Shown one piece after another: positions 38,099 through 51,696 of a stretch of DNA of 64,000 nucleotides (position 1 is its first letter; each line of letters begins with the position of its first letter). Below the pieces are notes generated by a model. It saw only the letters and a program-made list of their open reading frames with translations. It had not been told where the DNA came from and did not search any database. Origin of the DNA: Elymus sibiricus (Eukaryota > Streptophyta > Magnoliopsida > Poales > Poaceae); assembly GCA_039707655.1 (NCBI GenBank), contig CM077665.1, positions 448,383,531 to 448,447,530 on the forward strand, read 5' to 3'. The position numbers were made by a program, and so were the translations under genes.

Positions 38099-38437
38099 CT
38101 CAAAATAAATCATGAAATGCATGAAAAATAGCAAATGAAGTCAGAAAAGGGTTGAAAAGTGATGATGTGGATTTGAATGGTGCATATTGAATGCAGAAAA
38201 TGTCTTGAGTTAAAATATGTTTAAAAAATGAAATCCCTTTGTAATAGACGAGTTTTCGTCCGAAACCCTGATACTTCGAAGGAGATTGTCCAGTTTGTAC
38301 ACGAAGTGCATCCAGTTTTTCCCGTAACTTTCTCAACTTTTTAGCACATGCTATGAGGGTGAAATTATGATACCATGCCAATTTTCAACCATTTCATAGT
38401 TCATTTGAAGTGCTTTTCAATTTCAGGGTCATCTTAG
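38099..38437. repeat. 339-bp B(S) monomer with -1 deletion in the A run
   Basis: The A run before TGAAATCCC has 6 A's instead of the 7 in other B(S) copies. The deletion is private to this copy, so it is either a recent mutation or an error. The upstream AATGTCTTGA is a D-type base combination in an otherwise B(S) unit. Confidence 0.8.
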
Positions 38438-39117
38438 CTCAAAATAGATCATGAAATGCATGAAAAGAAGCAAATGAAGTCAGAAAAGGGTTGAAAAGTG
38501 ATGATGTGGCTTTGAATGGTGCATATTGAATGCAGAAAAAGTCTTGAGTTAAAATATGTTTAAAAAAATAAAATCCTTTTGTAATAGACGAGTTTTCGTG
38601 CCAAACCCTGATACTTTGAAGGAGAATGTCCAGTTTGTACACGAAGTGCATCCAGTTTTTTCCGTAACCCTCTCACCTTTTTAGCACATGCTATGTGGGT
38701 GAAATTATGATACCATGCCAATTTTCAACCATTTCAGAGTTCATTTGCAGTGCTTTTCAATCTCAGGGTCATCTTAGCTCAAAATAAATCATGAAATGCA
38801 TGAAAAATAGCAAATGAAGTCAGAAAAGGGTTGAAAAGTGATGATGTGGCTTTGAATGGTGCATATTGAATGCAGAAAAAGTCTTGAGTTAAAATATGTT
38901 TAAAAAAATAAAATCCTTTTGTAATAGACGAGTTTTCGTGCCAAACCCTGATACTTTGAAGGAGAATGTCCTGTTTGTACACGAAGTGCATCCAGTTTTT
39001 CCCGTAACCCTCTCACCTTTTTAGCACATGCTATGTGGGTGAAATTATGATACCATGCCAATTTTCAACCATTTCAGAGTTCATTTGCAGTGCTTTTCAA
39101 TCTCAGGGTCATCTTAG

Positions 39118-40816
39118 CTCAAAATAAATCATGAAATGCATGAAAAATAGCAAATGAAGTCAGAAAAGGGTTGAAAAGTGATGATGTGGCTTTGAATGGT
39201 GCATATTGAATGCAGAAAATGTCTTGAGTTAAAATATATTTAAAAATATGAAATCCCTTTGTAATAGACATGTTTTCGTCCGAAACCCTAATACTTCGAA
39301 GGAGACTGTCCAGTTTCTACACGTAGTCCATCCAGTTTTTGCCGTAACCCTCTCAACTTTCTAGCACATGCTATGTGGGTGAAATTATGATACCATGCCA
39401 ATTTTCAACCATTCCAGATTTCATTTGCAGTGCTTTTCAATCTCAGGGTCATCTTAGCTCAAAATAAATCATGAAATGCATGAAAAATAGCAAATGAAGT
39501 CAGAAAGGGTTGAAAAGTGAGGATGTGGCTTTTAATGGTGCATATTGAATGCAGAAAAATTCTTGAGTTAAAATATGTTTAAAAAAATGAAATCCCTTTG
39601 TAATAGACGAGTTTTCGTCCGTAACCCTGATACTTCGAAGGAGATTGTCCAGTTTGTACACGAAGTGCATCCAGTTTTTCCCGTAACTTTCTCAACTTTT
39701 TAGCACATGCTATGTGGGTGAAATTATGATACCATGCCAATTTTCAACCATTTCATAGTTCATTTGCAGTGCTTTTCAATTTCAGGGTCATCTTAGCTCA
39801 AAATAGAACATGAAATGCATGAAAAATAGCAAATGAAGTCAGAAAAGGGTTGAAAAGTGTTGATGTGACTTTGAATGGTGCATATTGAATGCAGAAAAAG
39901 TCTTGAGTTAAAATATGTTTAAAAAAATAAAATCCTTTTGTAATAGACGAGTTTTCGTGCGAAACCCTGATACTTTGAAGGAGATTGTCCAGTTTGTACA
40001 CGAAGTGCATCCAGTTTTTCCCGTAACCCTCTCACCTTTTTAGCACATGCTATGTGGGTGAAATTATGATACCATGCTAATTTTCAACCATTTCAGAGTT
40101 CATTTGCAGTGCTTTTCAATCTCAGGGTCATCTTAGCTCAAAATAAATCATGAAATGCATGAAAAATAGCAAATGAAGTCAGAAAAGGGTTGAAAAGTGA
40201 TGATGTGGATTTGAATGGTGCATATTGAATGCAGAAAAAGTCTTGAGTTAAAATATGTTTAAAAAAATGAAATCCCTTTGTAATAGACGAGTTTTCGTCC
40301 GAAACCCTGATACTTCGAAGGAGATTGTCCAGTTTGTACACGAAGTGCATCCAGTTTTTCCCGTAACCCTCTCAACTTTTTAGCACATGCTATGTGGGTG
40401 ATATTAGGATACCATGCCAATTTTCAACCATATCAGAGTTCATTTGCAGTGCTTTTCAATCTCAGAGTCATCTTAGCTCAAAATAAATAATGAAATGCAT
40501 GAAAAATAGCAAATGAAGTCAGAAAAGGGTTGAAAAGTGATGATGTGGCTTTGAATGGTGCATATTGAATGCAGAAAAAGTCTTGAGTTAAAATATGTTT
40601 AAAAAAATAAAATCCTTTTGTAATAGACGAGTTTTCGTGCCAAACCCTGATACTTTGAAGGAGAATGTCCAGTTTGTACACGAAGTGCATCCAGTTTTTC
40701 CCGTAACCCTCTCACCTTTTTAGCACATGCTATGTGGGTGAAATTATGATACCATGCCAATTTTCAACCATTTCAGAGTTCATTTGCAGTGCTTTTCAAT
40801 CTCAGGGTCATCTTAG
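39118..40816. repeat. D-headed HOR unit, 5 monomers (1699 bp)
   Basis: The order is D-C/B-A(V)-B(S)-A(W-like). This is the shortest D-headed unit. The B(S) unit at 40137 ends with the E-type 3' end (GGTGATATTA, ACCATATCAG at about 40398-40436). That suggests recombination with an E-like copy, because no E unit remains in this part of the window. Confidence 0.72.
39458..39796. repeat. 339-bp C/B chimeric monomer (third copy)
   Basis: This is the third copy of the GTCAGAAAGGG deletion in the C/B chimera, directly after a D unit as in the other two. It has private changes GTGAGGATG at about 39518 and GTCCGTAACC at about 39617. Confidence 0.85.
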
Positions 40817-43800
40817 CTCAAAATAAATCATGAAATGCATGAAAAATAGCAAATGAAGTCAGAAAAGGGTTGAAAAGTGATGATGTGGCTTTGAATGGTG
40901 CATATTGAATGCAGAAAATGTCTTGAGTTAAAATATATTTAAAAATATGAAATTCCTTTGTAATAGACATGTTTTCGTCCGAAACCCTAATACTTCGAAG
41001 GAGACTGTCCAGTTTCTACACGTAGTCCATCCAGTTTTTGCCGTAACCCTCTCAACTTTCTAGCACATGCTATGTGGGTGAAATTATGATACCATGCCAA
41101 TTTTCAACCATTCCAGATTTCATTTGCAGTGCTTTTCAATCTCAGGGTCATCTTAGCTCAAAATAAATCATGAAATGCATGAAAAATAGCAAATGAAGTC
41201 AGAAAAGGGTTGAAAAGTGATGATGTGGCTTTTAATGGTGCATATTGAATGCAGAAAAAGTCTTGAGTTAAAATATGTTTAAAAATATGAAATCCCTTTG
41301 TAATAGACGAGTTTTCGTCCGAAACCCTGATACTTCGAAGGAGATTCTCCAGTTTGTACACGAAGTGCATCCAGTTTTTCCCGTAACCCTCTCAACTTTT
41401 TAGCACATGCTATGTGGGCGAAATTATGAGACCATGCCAATTTTCAACCATTTCAGAGATCATTTGCAGTGCTTTTCAATCTCAGGGTTATCTTAGCTCA
41501 AAATAAATCATGAAATGCATGAAAAATAGCAAATGAAGTCAGAAAAGGGTTGAAAAGTGATGACGTGGCTTTGAATGGTGCATATTGAATGCAGAAAAAG
41601 TCTTGAGTTAAAATATGTTTAAAAAAATAAAATCCTTTTGTAATAGACGAGTTTTCGTGCGAAACCCTGATACTTTGAAGGAGATTGTCCAGTTTGTACA
41701 CGAAGTGCATCCAGTTTTTCCCGTAACCCTCTCACCTTTTTAGCACATGCTATGTGGGTGAAATTATGATACCATGCCAATTTTCAACCATTTCAGAGTT
41801 CATTTGCAGTGCTTTTCAATCTCAGGGTCATCTTAGCTCAAAATAAATCATGAAATGCATTAAAAATAGCAAATGAAGTCAGAAAAGGGTTGAAAAGTGA
41901 TGACGTGGCTTTGAATGGTGCATATTGAATGCAGAAAAAGTCTTGAGTTAAAATATGTTTAAAAAAATGAAATCCCTTTGTAATAGACGAGTTTTCGTCC
42001 GAAACCCTGATACTTCGAAGGAGATTGTCCAGTTTGTACACGAAGTGCATCCAGTTTTTCCCGTAACCTTCTCAACTTTTTAGCACATGCTATGTGGGTG
42101 AAATTATGATACCATGCCAATTTTCAACCATTTCATAGTTCATTTGAAGTGCTTTTCAATTTCAGGGTCATCTTAGCTCAAAATAGATCATGAAATGCAT
42201 GAAAAATAGCAAATGAAGTCAGAAAAGGGTTGAAAAGTTATGATGTGGCTTTGAATGGTGCATATTGAATGCAGAAAAAGTCTTGAGTTAAAATATGTTT
42301 AAAAAAATAAAATCCTTTTGTAATAGACGAGTTTTCGTGCGAAACCCTGATACTTTGATGGAGATTGTCCAGTTTGTACACGAAGTGCATCCAGTTTTTC
42401 CCGTAACCCTCTCACCTTTTTAGCACATGCTATGTGGGTGAAATTATGATACCATGCTAATTTTCAACCATTTCAGAGTTCATTTGCAGTGCTTTTCAAT
42501 CTCAGGGTCATCTTAGCTCAAAATAAATCATGAAATGCATTAAAAATAGCAAATGAAGTCAGAAAAGGGTTGAAAAGTGATGACGTGGCTTTGAATGGTG
42601 CATATTGAATGCAGAAAAAGTCTTGAGTTAAAATATGTTTAAAAAAATGAAATCCCTTTGTAATAGACGAGTTTTCGTCCGAAACCCTGATACTTCGAAG
42701 GAGATTGTCCAGTTTGTACACGAAGTGCATCCAGTTTTTCCCGTAACTTTCTCAACTTTTTAGCACATGCTATGTGGGTGAAATTATGATACCATGCCAA
42801 TTTTCAACCATTTCATAGTTCATTTGAAGTGCTTTTCAATTTCAGGGTCATCTTAGCTCAAAATAGATCATGAAATGCATGAAAAATAGCAAATGAAGTC
42901 AGAAAAGGGTTGAAAAGTGATGATGTGGCTTTGAATGGTGCATATTGAATGCAAAAAAAGTCTTGAGTTAAAATATGTTTAAAAAAATAAAATCCTTTTG
43001 TAATAGACGAGTTTTCGTGCGAAACCCTGATACTTTGAAGGAGATTGTCCAGTTTGTACACGAAGTGCATCCAGTTTTTCCCGTAACCCTCTCACCTTTT
43101 TAGCACATGCTATGTGGGTGAAATTATGATACCATGCCAATTTTCAACCATTTCAGAGTTCATTTGCAGTGCTTTTCAATCTCAGGGTCATCTTAGCTCA
43201 AAATAAATCATGAAATGCATTAAAAATAGCAAATGAAGTCAGAAAAGGGTTGAAAAGTGATGACGTGGCTTTGAAAGGTGCATATTGAATGCAGAAAAAG
43301 TCTTGAGTTAAAATATGTTTAAAAAAATGAAATCCCTTTGTAATAGACGAGTTTTCGTCCGAAACCCTGATACTTCGAAGGAGATTGTCCAGTTTGTACA
43401 CGAAGTGCATCCAGTTTTTCCCGTAACTTTCTCAACTTTTTAGCACATGATATGTGGGTGAAATTATGATACCATGCCAATTTTCAACCATTTCATAGTT
43501 CATTTGCAGTGCTTTTCAATTTCAGGGTCATCTTAGCTCAAAATAGAACATGAAATGCATGAAAAATAGCAAATGAAGTCAGAAAAGGGTTGAAAAGTGT
43601 TGATGTGGCTTTGAATGGTGCATATTGAATGCAGAAAAAGTCTTGAGTTAAAATATGTTTAAAAAAATAAAATCCTTTTGTAATAGACGAGTTTTCGTGT
43701 GAAACCCTGATACTTTGAAGGAGATTGTCCAGTTTGTACACGAAGTGCATCCAGTTTTTCCCGTAACCCTCTCACCTTTTTAGCACATGCTATGTGGGTG

Positions 43801-44556
43801 AAATTATGATACCATGCTAATTTTCAACCATTTCAGAGTTCATTTGAAGTGCTTTTCAATCTCAGGGTCATCTTAGCTCAAAATAAATCATGAAATGCAT
43901 GAAAAATAGCAAATGAAGTCAGAAAAGGGTTGAAAAGTGATGATGTGGATTTGAATGGTGCATATTGAATGCAGAAAAAGTCTTGAGTTAAAATATGTTT
44001 AAAAAAATGAAATCCCTTTGTAATAGACGAGTTTTCGTCCGAAACCCTGATACTTCGAAGGAGATTGTCCAGTTTGTACACGAAGTGCATCCAGTTTTTC
44101 CCGTAACTTTCTCAACTTTTTAGCACATGCTATGAGGGTGAAATTATGATACCATGCCAATTTTCAACCATTTCATAGTTCATTTGAAGTGCTTTTCAAT
44201 TTCAGGGTCATCTTAGCTCAAAATAGATCATGAAATGCATGAAAAGAAGCAAATGAAGTCAGAAAAGGGTTGAAAAGTGATGATGTGGCTTTGAATGGTG
44301 CATATTGAATGCAGAAAAAGTCTTGAGTTAAAATATGTTTAAAAAAATAAAATCCTTTTGTAATAGACGAGTTTTCGTGCCAAACCCTGATACTTTGAAG
44401 GAGAATGTCCAGTTTGTACACGAAGTGCATCCAGTTTTTCCCGTAACCCTCTCACCTTTTTAGCACATGCTATGTGGGTGAAATTATGATACCATGCCAA
44501 TTTTCAACCATTTCAGAGTTCATTTGCAGTGCTTTTCAATCTCAGGGTCATCTTAG
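40817..44556. repeat. D-headed HOR unit, 11 monomers (3740 bp)
   Basis: The order is D-C-B/A-B(N)-A-B(N)-A-B(N)-A(V)-B(S)-A(W). It is the longest D-headed unit, lengthened by extra A-B(N) pairs. The monomer at 41497 starts as B (GATGACGT) and continues as A (ATAAAATCC). The A at 42177 has GTTATGATG and CTTTGATGG as private changes. Confidence 0.74.
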
Positions 44557-47276
44557 CTCAAAATAAATCATGAAATGCATGAAAAATAGCAAATGAAGTC
44601 AGAAAAGGGTTGAAAAGTGATGATGTGGCTTTGAGTGGTGCATATTGAATGCAGAAAATGTCTTGAGTTAAAATTTATTTAAAAATATGAAATCCCTTTG
44701 TAATAGACATGTTTTCGTCCGAAACCCTAATACTTCGAAGGAGACTGTCCAGTTTCTACACGTAGTCCATCCAGTTTTTGCCGTAACCCTCTCAACTTTC
44801 TAGCACATGCTATGTGGGTGAAATTATGATACCATGCCAATTTTCAACCATTCCAGATTTCATTTGCAGTGCTTTTCAATCTCAGGGTCATCTTAGCTCA
44901 AAATAAATCATGAAATGCATGAAAAATAGCAAATGAAATCAGAAAAAGGTTGAAAAGTGATGATGTGGCTTTTAATGGTGCATATTGAATGCAGAAAAAG
45001 TCTTGAGTTAAAATATGTTTAAAAATATGAAATCCCTTTGTAATAGACGAGTTTTCGTCCGAAACCCTGATACTTCGAAGGAGATTCTCCAGTTTGTACA
45101 CGAAGTGCATCCAGTTTTTCCCGTAACCCTCTCAACTTTTTAGCACATGCTATGTGGGCGAAATTATGATACCATGCCAATTTTCAACCATTTCAGAGAT
45201 CATTTGCAGTGCTTTTCAATCTCAGGGTTATCTTAGCTCAAAATAAATCATGAAATGCATGAAAAATAGCAAATGAAGTCAGAAAAGGGTTGAAAAGTGA
45301 TGACGTGGCTTTGAATGGTGCATATTGAATGCAGAAAAAGTCTCGAGTTAAAATATGTTTAAAAAAATGAAATCCCTTTGTAATAGACGAGTTTTCGTCC
45401 GAAACCCTGATACTTCGAAGGAGATTGTCCAGTTTGTACACGAAGTGCATCCAGTTTTTCCCGTAACTTTCTCAACTTTTTAGCACATGCTATGTGGGTG
45501 AAATTATGATACCATGCCAATTTTCAACCATTTCATAGTTCATTTGAAGTGCTTTTCAATTTCAGGGTCATCTTAGCTCAAAATAGATCATGAAATGCAT
45601 GAAAAATAGCAAATGAAGTCAGAAAAGGGTTGAAAAGTGATGATGTGGCTTTGAATGGTGCATATTGAATGCAGAAAAAGTCTTGAGTTAAAATATTTTT
45701 AAAAAAATAAAATCCTTTTGTAATAGACGAGTTTTCGTGCGAAACCCTGATACTTTGAAGGAGATTGTCCAGTTTGTACACGAAGTGCATCCAGTTTTTC
45801 CCGTAACCCTCTCACCTTTTTAGCACATGCTATGTGGGTGAAATTATGATACCATGCCAATTTTCAACCATTTCAGAGTTCATTTGCAGTGCTTTTCAAT
45901 CTCAGGGTCATCTTAGCTCAAAATAAATCATGAAATGCATTAAAAATAGCAAATGAAGTCAGAAAAGGGTTGAAAAGTGATGATGTGGCTTTGAATGGTG
46001 CATATTGAATGCAGAAAAAGTCTTGAGTTAAAATATGTTTAAAAAAATGAAATCCCTTTGTAATAGACGAGTTTTCGTCCGAAACCCTGATACTTCGAAG
46101 GAGATTGTCCAGTTTGTACACGAAGTGCATCCAGTTTTTCCCGTAACTTTCTCAACTTTTTAGCACATGATATGTGGGTGAAATTATGATACCATGCCAA
46201 TTTTCAACCATTTCATAGTTCATTTGCAGTGCTTTTCAATTTCAGGGTCATCTTAGCTCAAAATAGAACATGAAATGCATGAAAAATAGCAAATGAAGTC
46301 AGAAAAGGGTTGAAAAGTGTTGATGTGGCTTTGAATGGTGCATATTGAATGCAGAAAAAGTCTTGAGTTAAAATATGTTTAAAAAAATAAAATCCTTTTG
46401 TAATAGACGAGTTTTCGTGCGAAACCCTGATACTTTGAAGGAGATTGTCCAGTTTGTACACGAAGTGCATCCAGTTTTTCCCGTAACCCTCTCACCTTTT
46501 TAGCACATGCTATGTGGGTGAAATTATGATACCATGCTAATTTTCAACCATTTCAGAGTTCATTTGAAGTGATTTTCAATCTCAGGGTCATCTTAGCTCA
46601 AAATAAATCATGAAATGCATGAAAAATAGCAAATGAAGTCAGAAAAGGGTTGAAAAGTGATGATGTGGATTTGAATGGTGCATATTGAATGCAGAAAAAG
46701 TCTTGAGTTAAAATATGTTTAAAAAAATGAAATCCCTTTGTAATAGACGAGTTTTCGTCCGAAACCCTGATACTTCGAAGGAGATTGTCCAGTTTGTACA
46801 CGAAGTGCATCCAGTTTTTCCCGTAACTTTCTCAACTTTTTAGCACATGCTATGAGGGTGAAATTATGATACCATGCCAATTTTCAACCATTTCATAGTT
46901 CATTTGAAGTGCTTTTCAATTTCAGGGTCATCTTAGCTCAAAATAGATCATGAAATGCATGAAAAGAAGCAAATGAAGTCAGAAAAGGGTTGAAAAGTGA
47001 TGATGTGGCTTTGAATGGTGCATATTGAATGCAGAAAAAGTCTTGAGTTAAAATATGTTTAAAAAAATAAAATCCTTTTGTAATAGACGAGTTTTCGTGC
47101 CAAACCCTGATACTTTGAAGGAGAATGTCCAGTTTGTACACAAAGTGCATCCAGTTTTTCCCGTAACCCTCTCACCTCTTTAGCACATGCTATGTGGGTG
47201 AAATTATGATACCATGCCAATTTTCAACCATTTCAGAGTTCATTTGCAGTGCTTTTCAATCTCAGGGTCATCTTAG
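44557..47276. repeat. D-headed HOR unit, 8 monomers (2720 bp)
   Basis: The order is D-C-B-A-B(N)-A(V)-B(S)-A(W). The D carries TTGAGTGGTG and AAATTTATTT, and the C carries AAATGAAATC with AGAAAAAGG. These linked markers are shared with the next three D-headed units (47277, 49317 and 51697), tying the four together as a recent family. Confidence 0.76.
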
Positions 47277-49316
47277 CTCAAAATAAATCATGAAATGCAT
47301 GAAAAATAGCAAATGAAGTCAGAAAAGGGTTGAAAAGTGATGATGTGGCTTTGAGTGGTGCATATTGAATGCAGAAAATGTCTTGAGTTAAAATTTATTT
47401 AAAAATATGAAATCCCTTTGTAATAGACATGTTTTCGTCCGAAATCCTAATACTTCGAAGGAGACTGTCCAGTTTCTACACGTAGTCCATCCAGTTTTTG
47501 CCGTAACCCTCTCAACTTTCTAGCACATGCTATGTGGGTGAAATTATGATACCATGCCAATTTTCAACCATTCCAGATTTCATTTGCAGTGCTTTTCAAT
47601 CTCAGGGTCATCTTAGCTCAAAATAAATCATGAAATGCATGAAAAATAGCAAATGAAATCAGAAAAAGGTTGAAAAGTGATGATGTGGCTTTTAATGGTG
47701 CATATTGAATGCAGAAAAAGTCTTGAGTTAAAATATGTTTAAAAATATGAAATCCCTTTGTAATAGACGAGTTTTCGTCCGAAACCCTGATACTTCGAAG
47801 GAGATTCTCATGTTTGTACACGAAGTGCATCCAGTTTTTCCCGTAACCCTCTCAACTTTTTAGCACATGCTATGTGGGCGAAATTATGATACCATGCCAA
47901 TTTTCAACCATTTCAGAGATCATTTGCAGTGCTTTTCAATCTCAGGGTTATCTTAGCTCAAAATAAATCATGAAATGCATGAAAAATAGCAAATGAAGTC
48001 AGAAAAGGGTTGAAAAGTGATGACGTGGCTTTGAATGGTGCATATTGAATGCAGAAAAAGTCTTGAGTTAAAATATGTTTAAAAAAATGAAATCCCTTTG
48101 TAATAGACGAGTTTTCGTCCGAAACCCTGATACTTCGAAGAAGATTGTCCAGTTTGTACACGAAGTGCATCCAGTTTTTCCCGTAACTTTCTCAACTTTT
48201 TAGCACATGCTATGTGGGTGAAATTATGATACCATGCCAATTTTCAACCATTTCATAGTTCATTTGAAGTGCTTTTCCATTTCAGGGTCATCTTAGCTCA
48301 AAATAGATCATGAAATGCATGAAAAATAGCAAATGAAGTCAGAAAAGGGTTGAAAAGTGATGATGTGGCTTTGAATGGTGCATATTGAATGCAGAAAAAG
48401 TCTTGAGTTAAAATATGTTTAAAAAAATAAAATCCTTTTGTAATAGACGAGTTTTCGTGCGAAACCCTGATACTTTGAAGGAGATTGTCCAGTTTGTACA
48501 CGAAGTGCATCCAGTTTTTCTCGTAACCCTCTCACCTGTTTAGCACATGCTATGTGGGTGAAATTATGATACCATGCCAATTTTCAACCATTTCAGAGTT
48601 CATTTGCAGTGCTTTTCAATCTCAGGGTCATCTTAGCTCAAAATAAATCATGAAATGCATTAAAAATAGCAAATGAAGTCAGAAAAGGGTTGAAAAGTGA
48701 TGACGTGGCTTTGAATGGTGCATATTGAATGCAGAAAAAGTCTTGAGTTAAAATATGTTTAAAAAAATGAAATCCCTTTGTAATAGACGAGTTTTCGTCC
48801 GAAACCCTGATACTTCGAAGGAGATTGTCCAGTTTGTACACGAAGTGCATCCAGTTTTTCCCGTAACTTTCTCAACTTTTTAGCACATGCTATGTGGGTG
48901 AAATTATGATACCATGCCAATTTTCAACCATTTCATAGTTCATTTGAAGTGCTTTTCAATTTCAGGGTCATCTTAGCTCAAAATAGATCATGAAATGCAT
49001 GAAAAATAGCAAATGAAGTCAGAAAAGGGTTGAAAAGTGATGATGTGGCTTTGAATGGTGCATATTGAATGCTGAAAAAGTCTTGAGTTAAAATATGTTT
49101 AAAAAAATAAAATCCTTTTGTAATAGACGAGTTTTCGTGCGAAACCCTGATACTTTGAAGGAGAATGTCCAGTTTGTACACGAAGTGCATCCAGTTTTTC
49201 CCGTAACCCTCTCACCTTTTTAGCACATGCTATGTGGGTGAAATTATGATACCATGCCAATTTTCAACCATTTCAGAGTTCATTTGCAGTGCTTTTCAAT
49301 CTCAGGGTCATCTTAG
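47277..49316. repeat. D-headed HOR unit, 6 monomers (2040 bp)
   Basis: The order is D-C-B-A-B(N)-A. Compared with the 8-mer before it, the A(V)-B(S)-A(W) tail is gone and replaced by a single A whose upstream half looks like A and whose downstream GAGAATGTCC is A(W)-like (49157-49172). This is consistent with a crossover between A and A(W). The D has a private GAAATCCTAA. Confidence 0.74.
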
Positions 49317-51696
49317 CTCAAAATAAATCATGAAATGCATGAAAAATAGCAAATGAAGTCAGAAAAGGGTTGAAAAGTGATGATGTGGCTTTGAGTGGTG
49401 CATATTGAATGCAGAAAATGTCTTGAGTTAAAATTTATTTAAAAATATGAAATCCCTTTGTAATAGACATGTTTTCGTCCGAAACCCTAATACTTCGAAG
49501 GAGACTGTCCAGTTTCTACACGTAGTCCATCCAGTTTTTGCCATAACCCTCTCAACTTTCTAGCACATGCTATGTGGGTGAAATTATGATACCATGCCAA
49601 TTTTCAACCATTCCAGATTTCATTTGCAGTGCTTTTCAATCTCAGGGTCATCTTAGCTCAAAATAAATCATGAAATGCATGAAAAATAGCAAATGAAATC
49701 AGAAAAAGGTTGAAAAGTGATGATGTGGCTTTTAATGGTGCATATTGAATGCAGAAAAAGTCTTGAGTTAAAATATGTTTAAAAATATGAAATCCCTTTG
49801 TAATAGACGAGTTTTCGTCCGAAACCCTGATACTTCGAAGGAGATTGTCCAGTTTGTACACGAAGTGCATCCAGTTTTTCCCGTAACTTTCTCAACTTTT
49901 TAGCACATGCTATGTGGGTGAAATTATGATACCATGCCAATTTTCAACCATTTCATAGTTCATTTGAAGTGCTTTTCAATTTCAGGGTCATCTTAGCTCA
50001 AAATAGATCATGAAATGCATGAAAAATAGCAAATGAAGTCAGAAAAGGGTTGAAAAGTGATGATGTGGCTTTGAATGGTGCATATTGAATGCAGAAAAAG
50101 TCTTTAGTTAAAATATGTTTAAAAAAATAAAATCCTTTTGTAATAGACGAGTTTTCGTGCGAAACCCTGATACTTTGAAGGAGATTGTCCAGTTTGTACA
50201 CGAAGTGCATCCAGTTTTTCCCGTAACCCTCTCACCTTTTTAGCACATGCTATGTGGGTGAAATTATGATACCATGCCAATTTTCAACCATTTCAGAGTT
50301 CATTTGCAGTGCTTTTCAATCTCAGGGTCATCTTAGCTCAAAATAAATCATGAAATGCATTAAAAATAACAAATGAAGTCAGAAAAGGGTTGAAAAGTGA
50401 TGACGTGGCTTTGAATGGTGCATATTGAATGCAGAAAAAGTCTTGAGTTAAAATATGTTTAAAAAAATGAAATCCCTTTGTAATAGACGAGTTTTCGTCC
50501 GAAACCCTGATACTTCGAAGGAGATTGTCCAGTTTGTACACGAAGTGCATCCAGTTTTTCCCGTAACTTTCTCAACTTTTTAGCACATGCTATGTGGGTG
50601 AAATTATGATACCATGCCAATTTTCAACCATTTCATAGTTCATTTGCAGTGCTTTTCAATTTCAGGGTCATCTTAGCTCAAAATAGAACATGAAATGCAT
50701 GAAAAATAGCAAATGAAGTCAGAAAAGGGTTGAAAAGTGTTGATGTGGCTTTGAATGGTGCATATTGAATGCAGAAAAAGTCTTGAGTTAAAATATGTTT
50801 AAAAAAATAAAATCCTTTTGTAATAGACGAGTTTTCGTGCGAAACCCTGATACTTTGAAGGAGATTGTCCAGTTTGTACACGAAGTGCATCCAGTTTTTC
50901 CCGTAACCCTCTCACCTTTTTAGCACATGCTATGTGGGTGAAATTATGATACCATGCTAATTTTCAACCATTTCTGAGTTCATTTGAAGTGCTTTTCAAT
51001 CTCAGGGTCATCTTAGCTCAAAATAAATCATGAAATGCATGAAAAATAGCAAATGAAGTCAGAAAAGGGTTGAAAAGTGATGATGTGGATTTGAATGGTG
51101 CATATTGAATGCAGAAAAAGTCTTGAGTTAAAATATGTTTAAAAAAATGAAATCCCTTTGTAATAGACGAGTTTTCGTCCGAAACCCTGATACTTCGAAG
51201 GAGATTGTCCAGTTTGTACACGAAGTGCATCCAGTTTTTCCCGTAACTTTCTCAACTTTTTAGCACATGCTATGAGGGTGAAATTATGATACCATGCCAA
51301 TTTTCAACCATTTCATAGTTCATTTGAAGTGCTTTTCAATTTCAGGGTCATCTTAGCTCAAAATAGATCATGAAATGCATGAAAAGAAGCAAATGAAGTC
51401 AGAAAAGGGTTGAAAAGTGATGATGTGGCTTTGAATGGTGCATATTGAATGCAGAAAAAGTCTTGAGTTAAAATATGTTTAAAAAAATAAAATCCTTTTG
51501 TAATAGACGAGTTTTCGTGCCAAACCCTGATACTTTGAAGGAGAATGTCCAGTTTGTACACGAAGTGCATCCAGTTTTTCCCGTAACCCTCTCACCTTTT
51601 TAGCACATGCTATGTGGGTGAAATTATGATACCATGCCAATTTTCAACCATTTCAGAGTTCATTTGCAGTGCTTTTCAATCTCAGGGTCATCTTAG
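49317..51696. repeat. D-headed HOR unit, 7 monomers (2380 bp)
   Basis: The order is D-C/B-A-B(N)-A(V)-B(S)-A(W). The second monomer (49657) is C in its first half (AAATGAAATC, T at m77) and B in its 3' part (GATTGTCCAG, CTTTCTC, TTTCATAG), so the separate B unit is missing. Confidence 0.74.

Larger units (their letters stand above)
37080..39117. repeat. D-headed HOR unit, 6 monomers (2038 bp)
   Basis: The order is D-C/B-A(V)-B(S)-A(W)-A(W'). It holds two of the five -1 deletions. One is in the C/B chimera at 37420-37758. The other is in the B(S) unit at 38099-38437, which has 6 instead of 7 A's before TGAAATCCC and a D-like AATGTCTTGA. The last monomer (38778) is an A(W) duplicate lacking the AAGAAGC marker. 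Confidence 0.72.
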
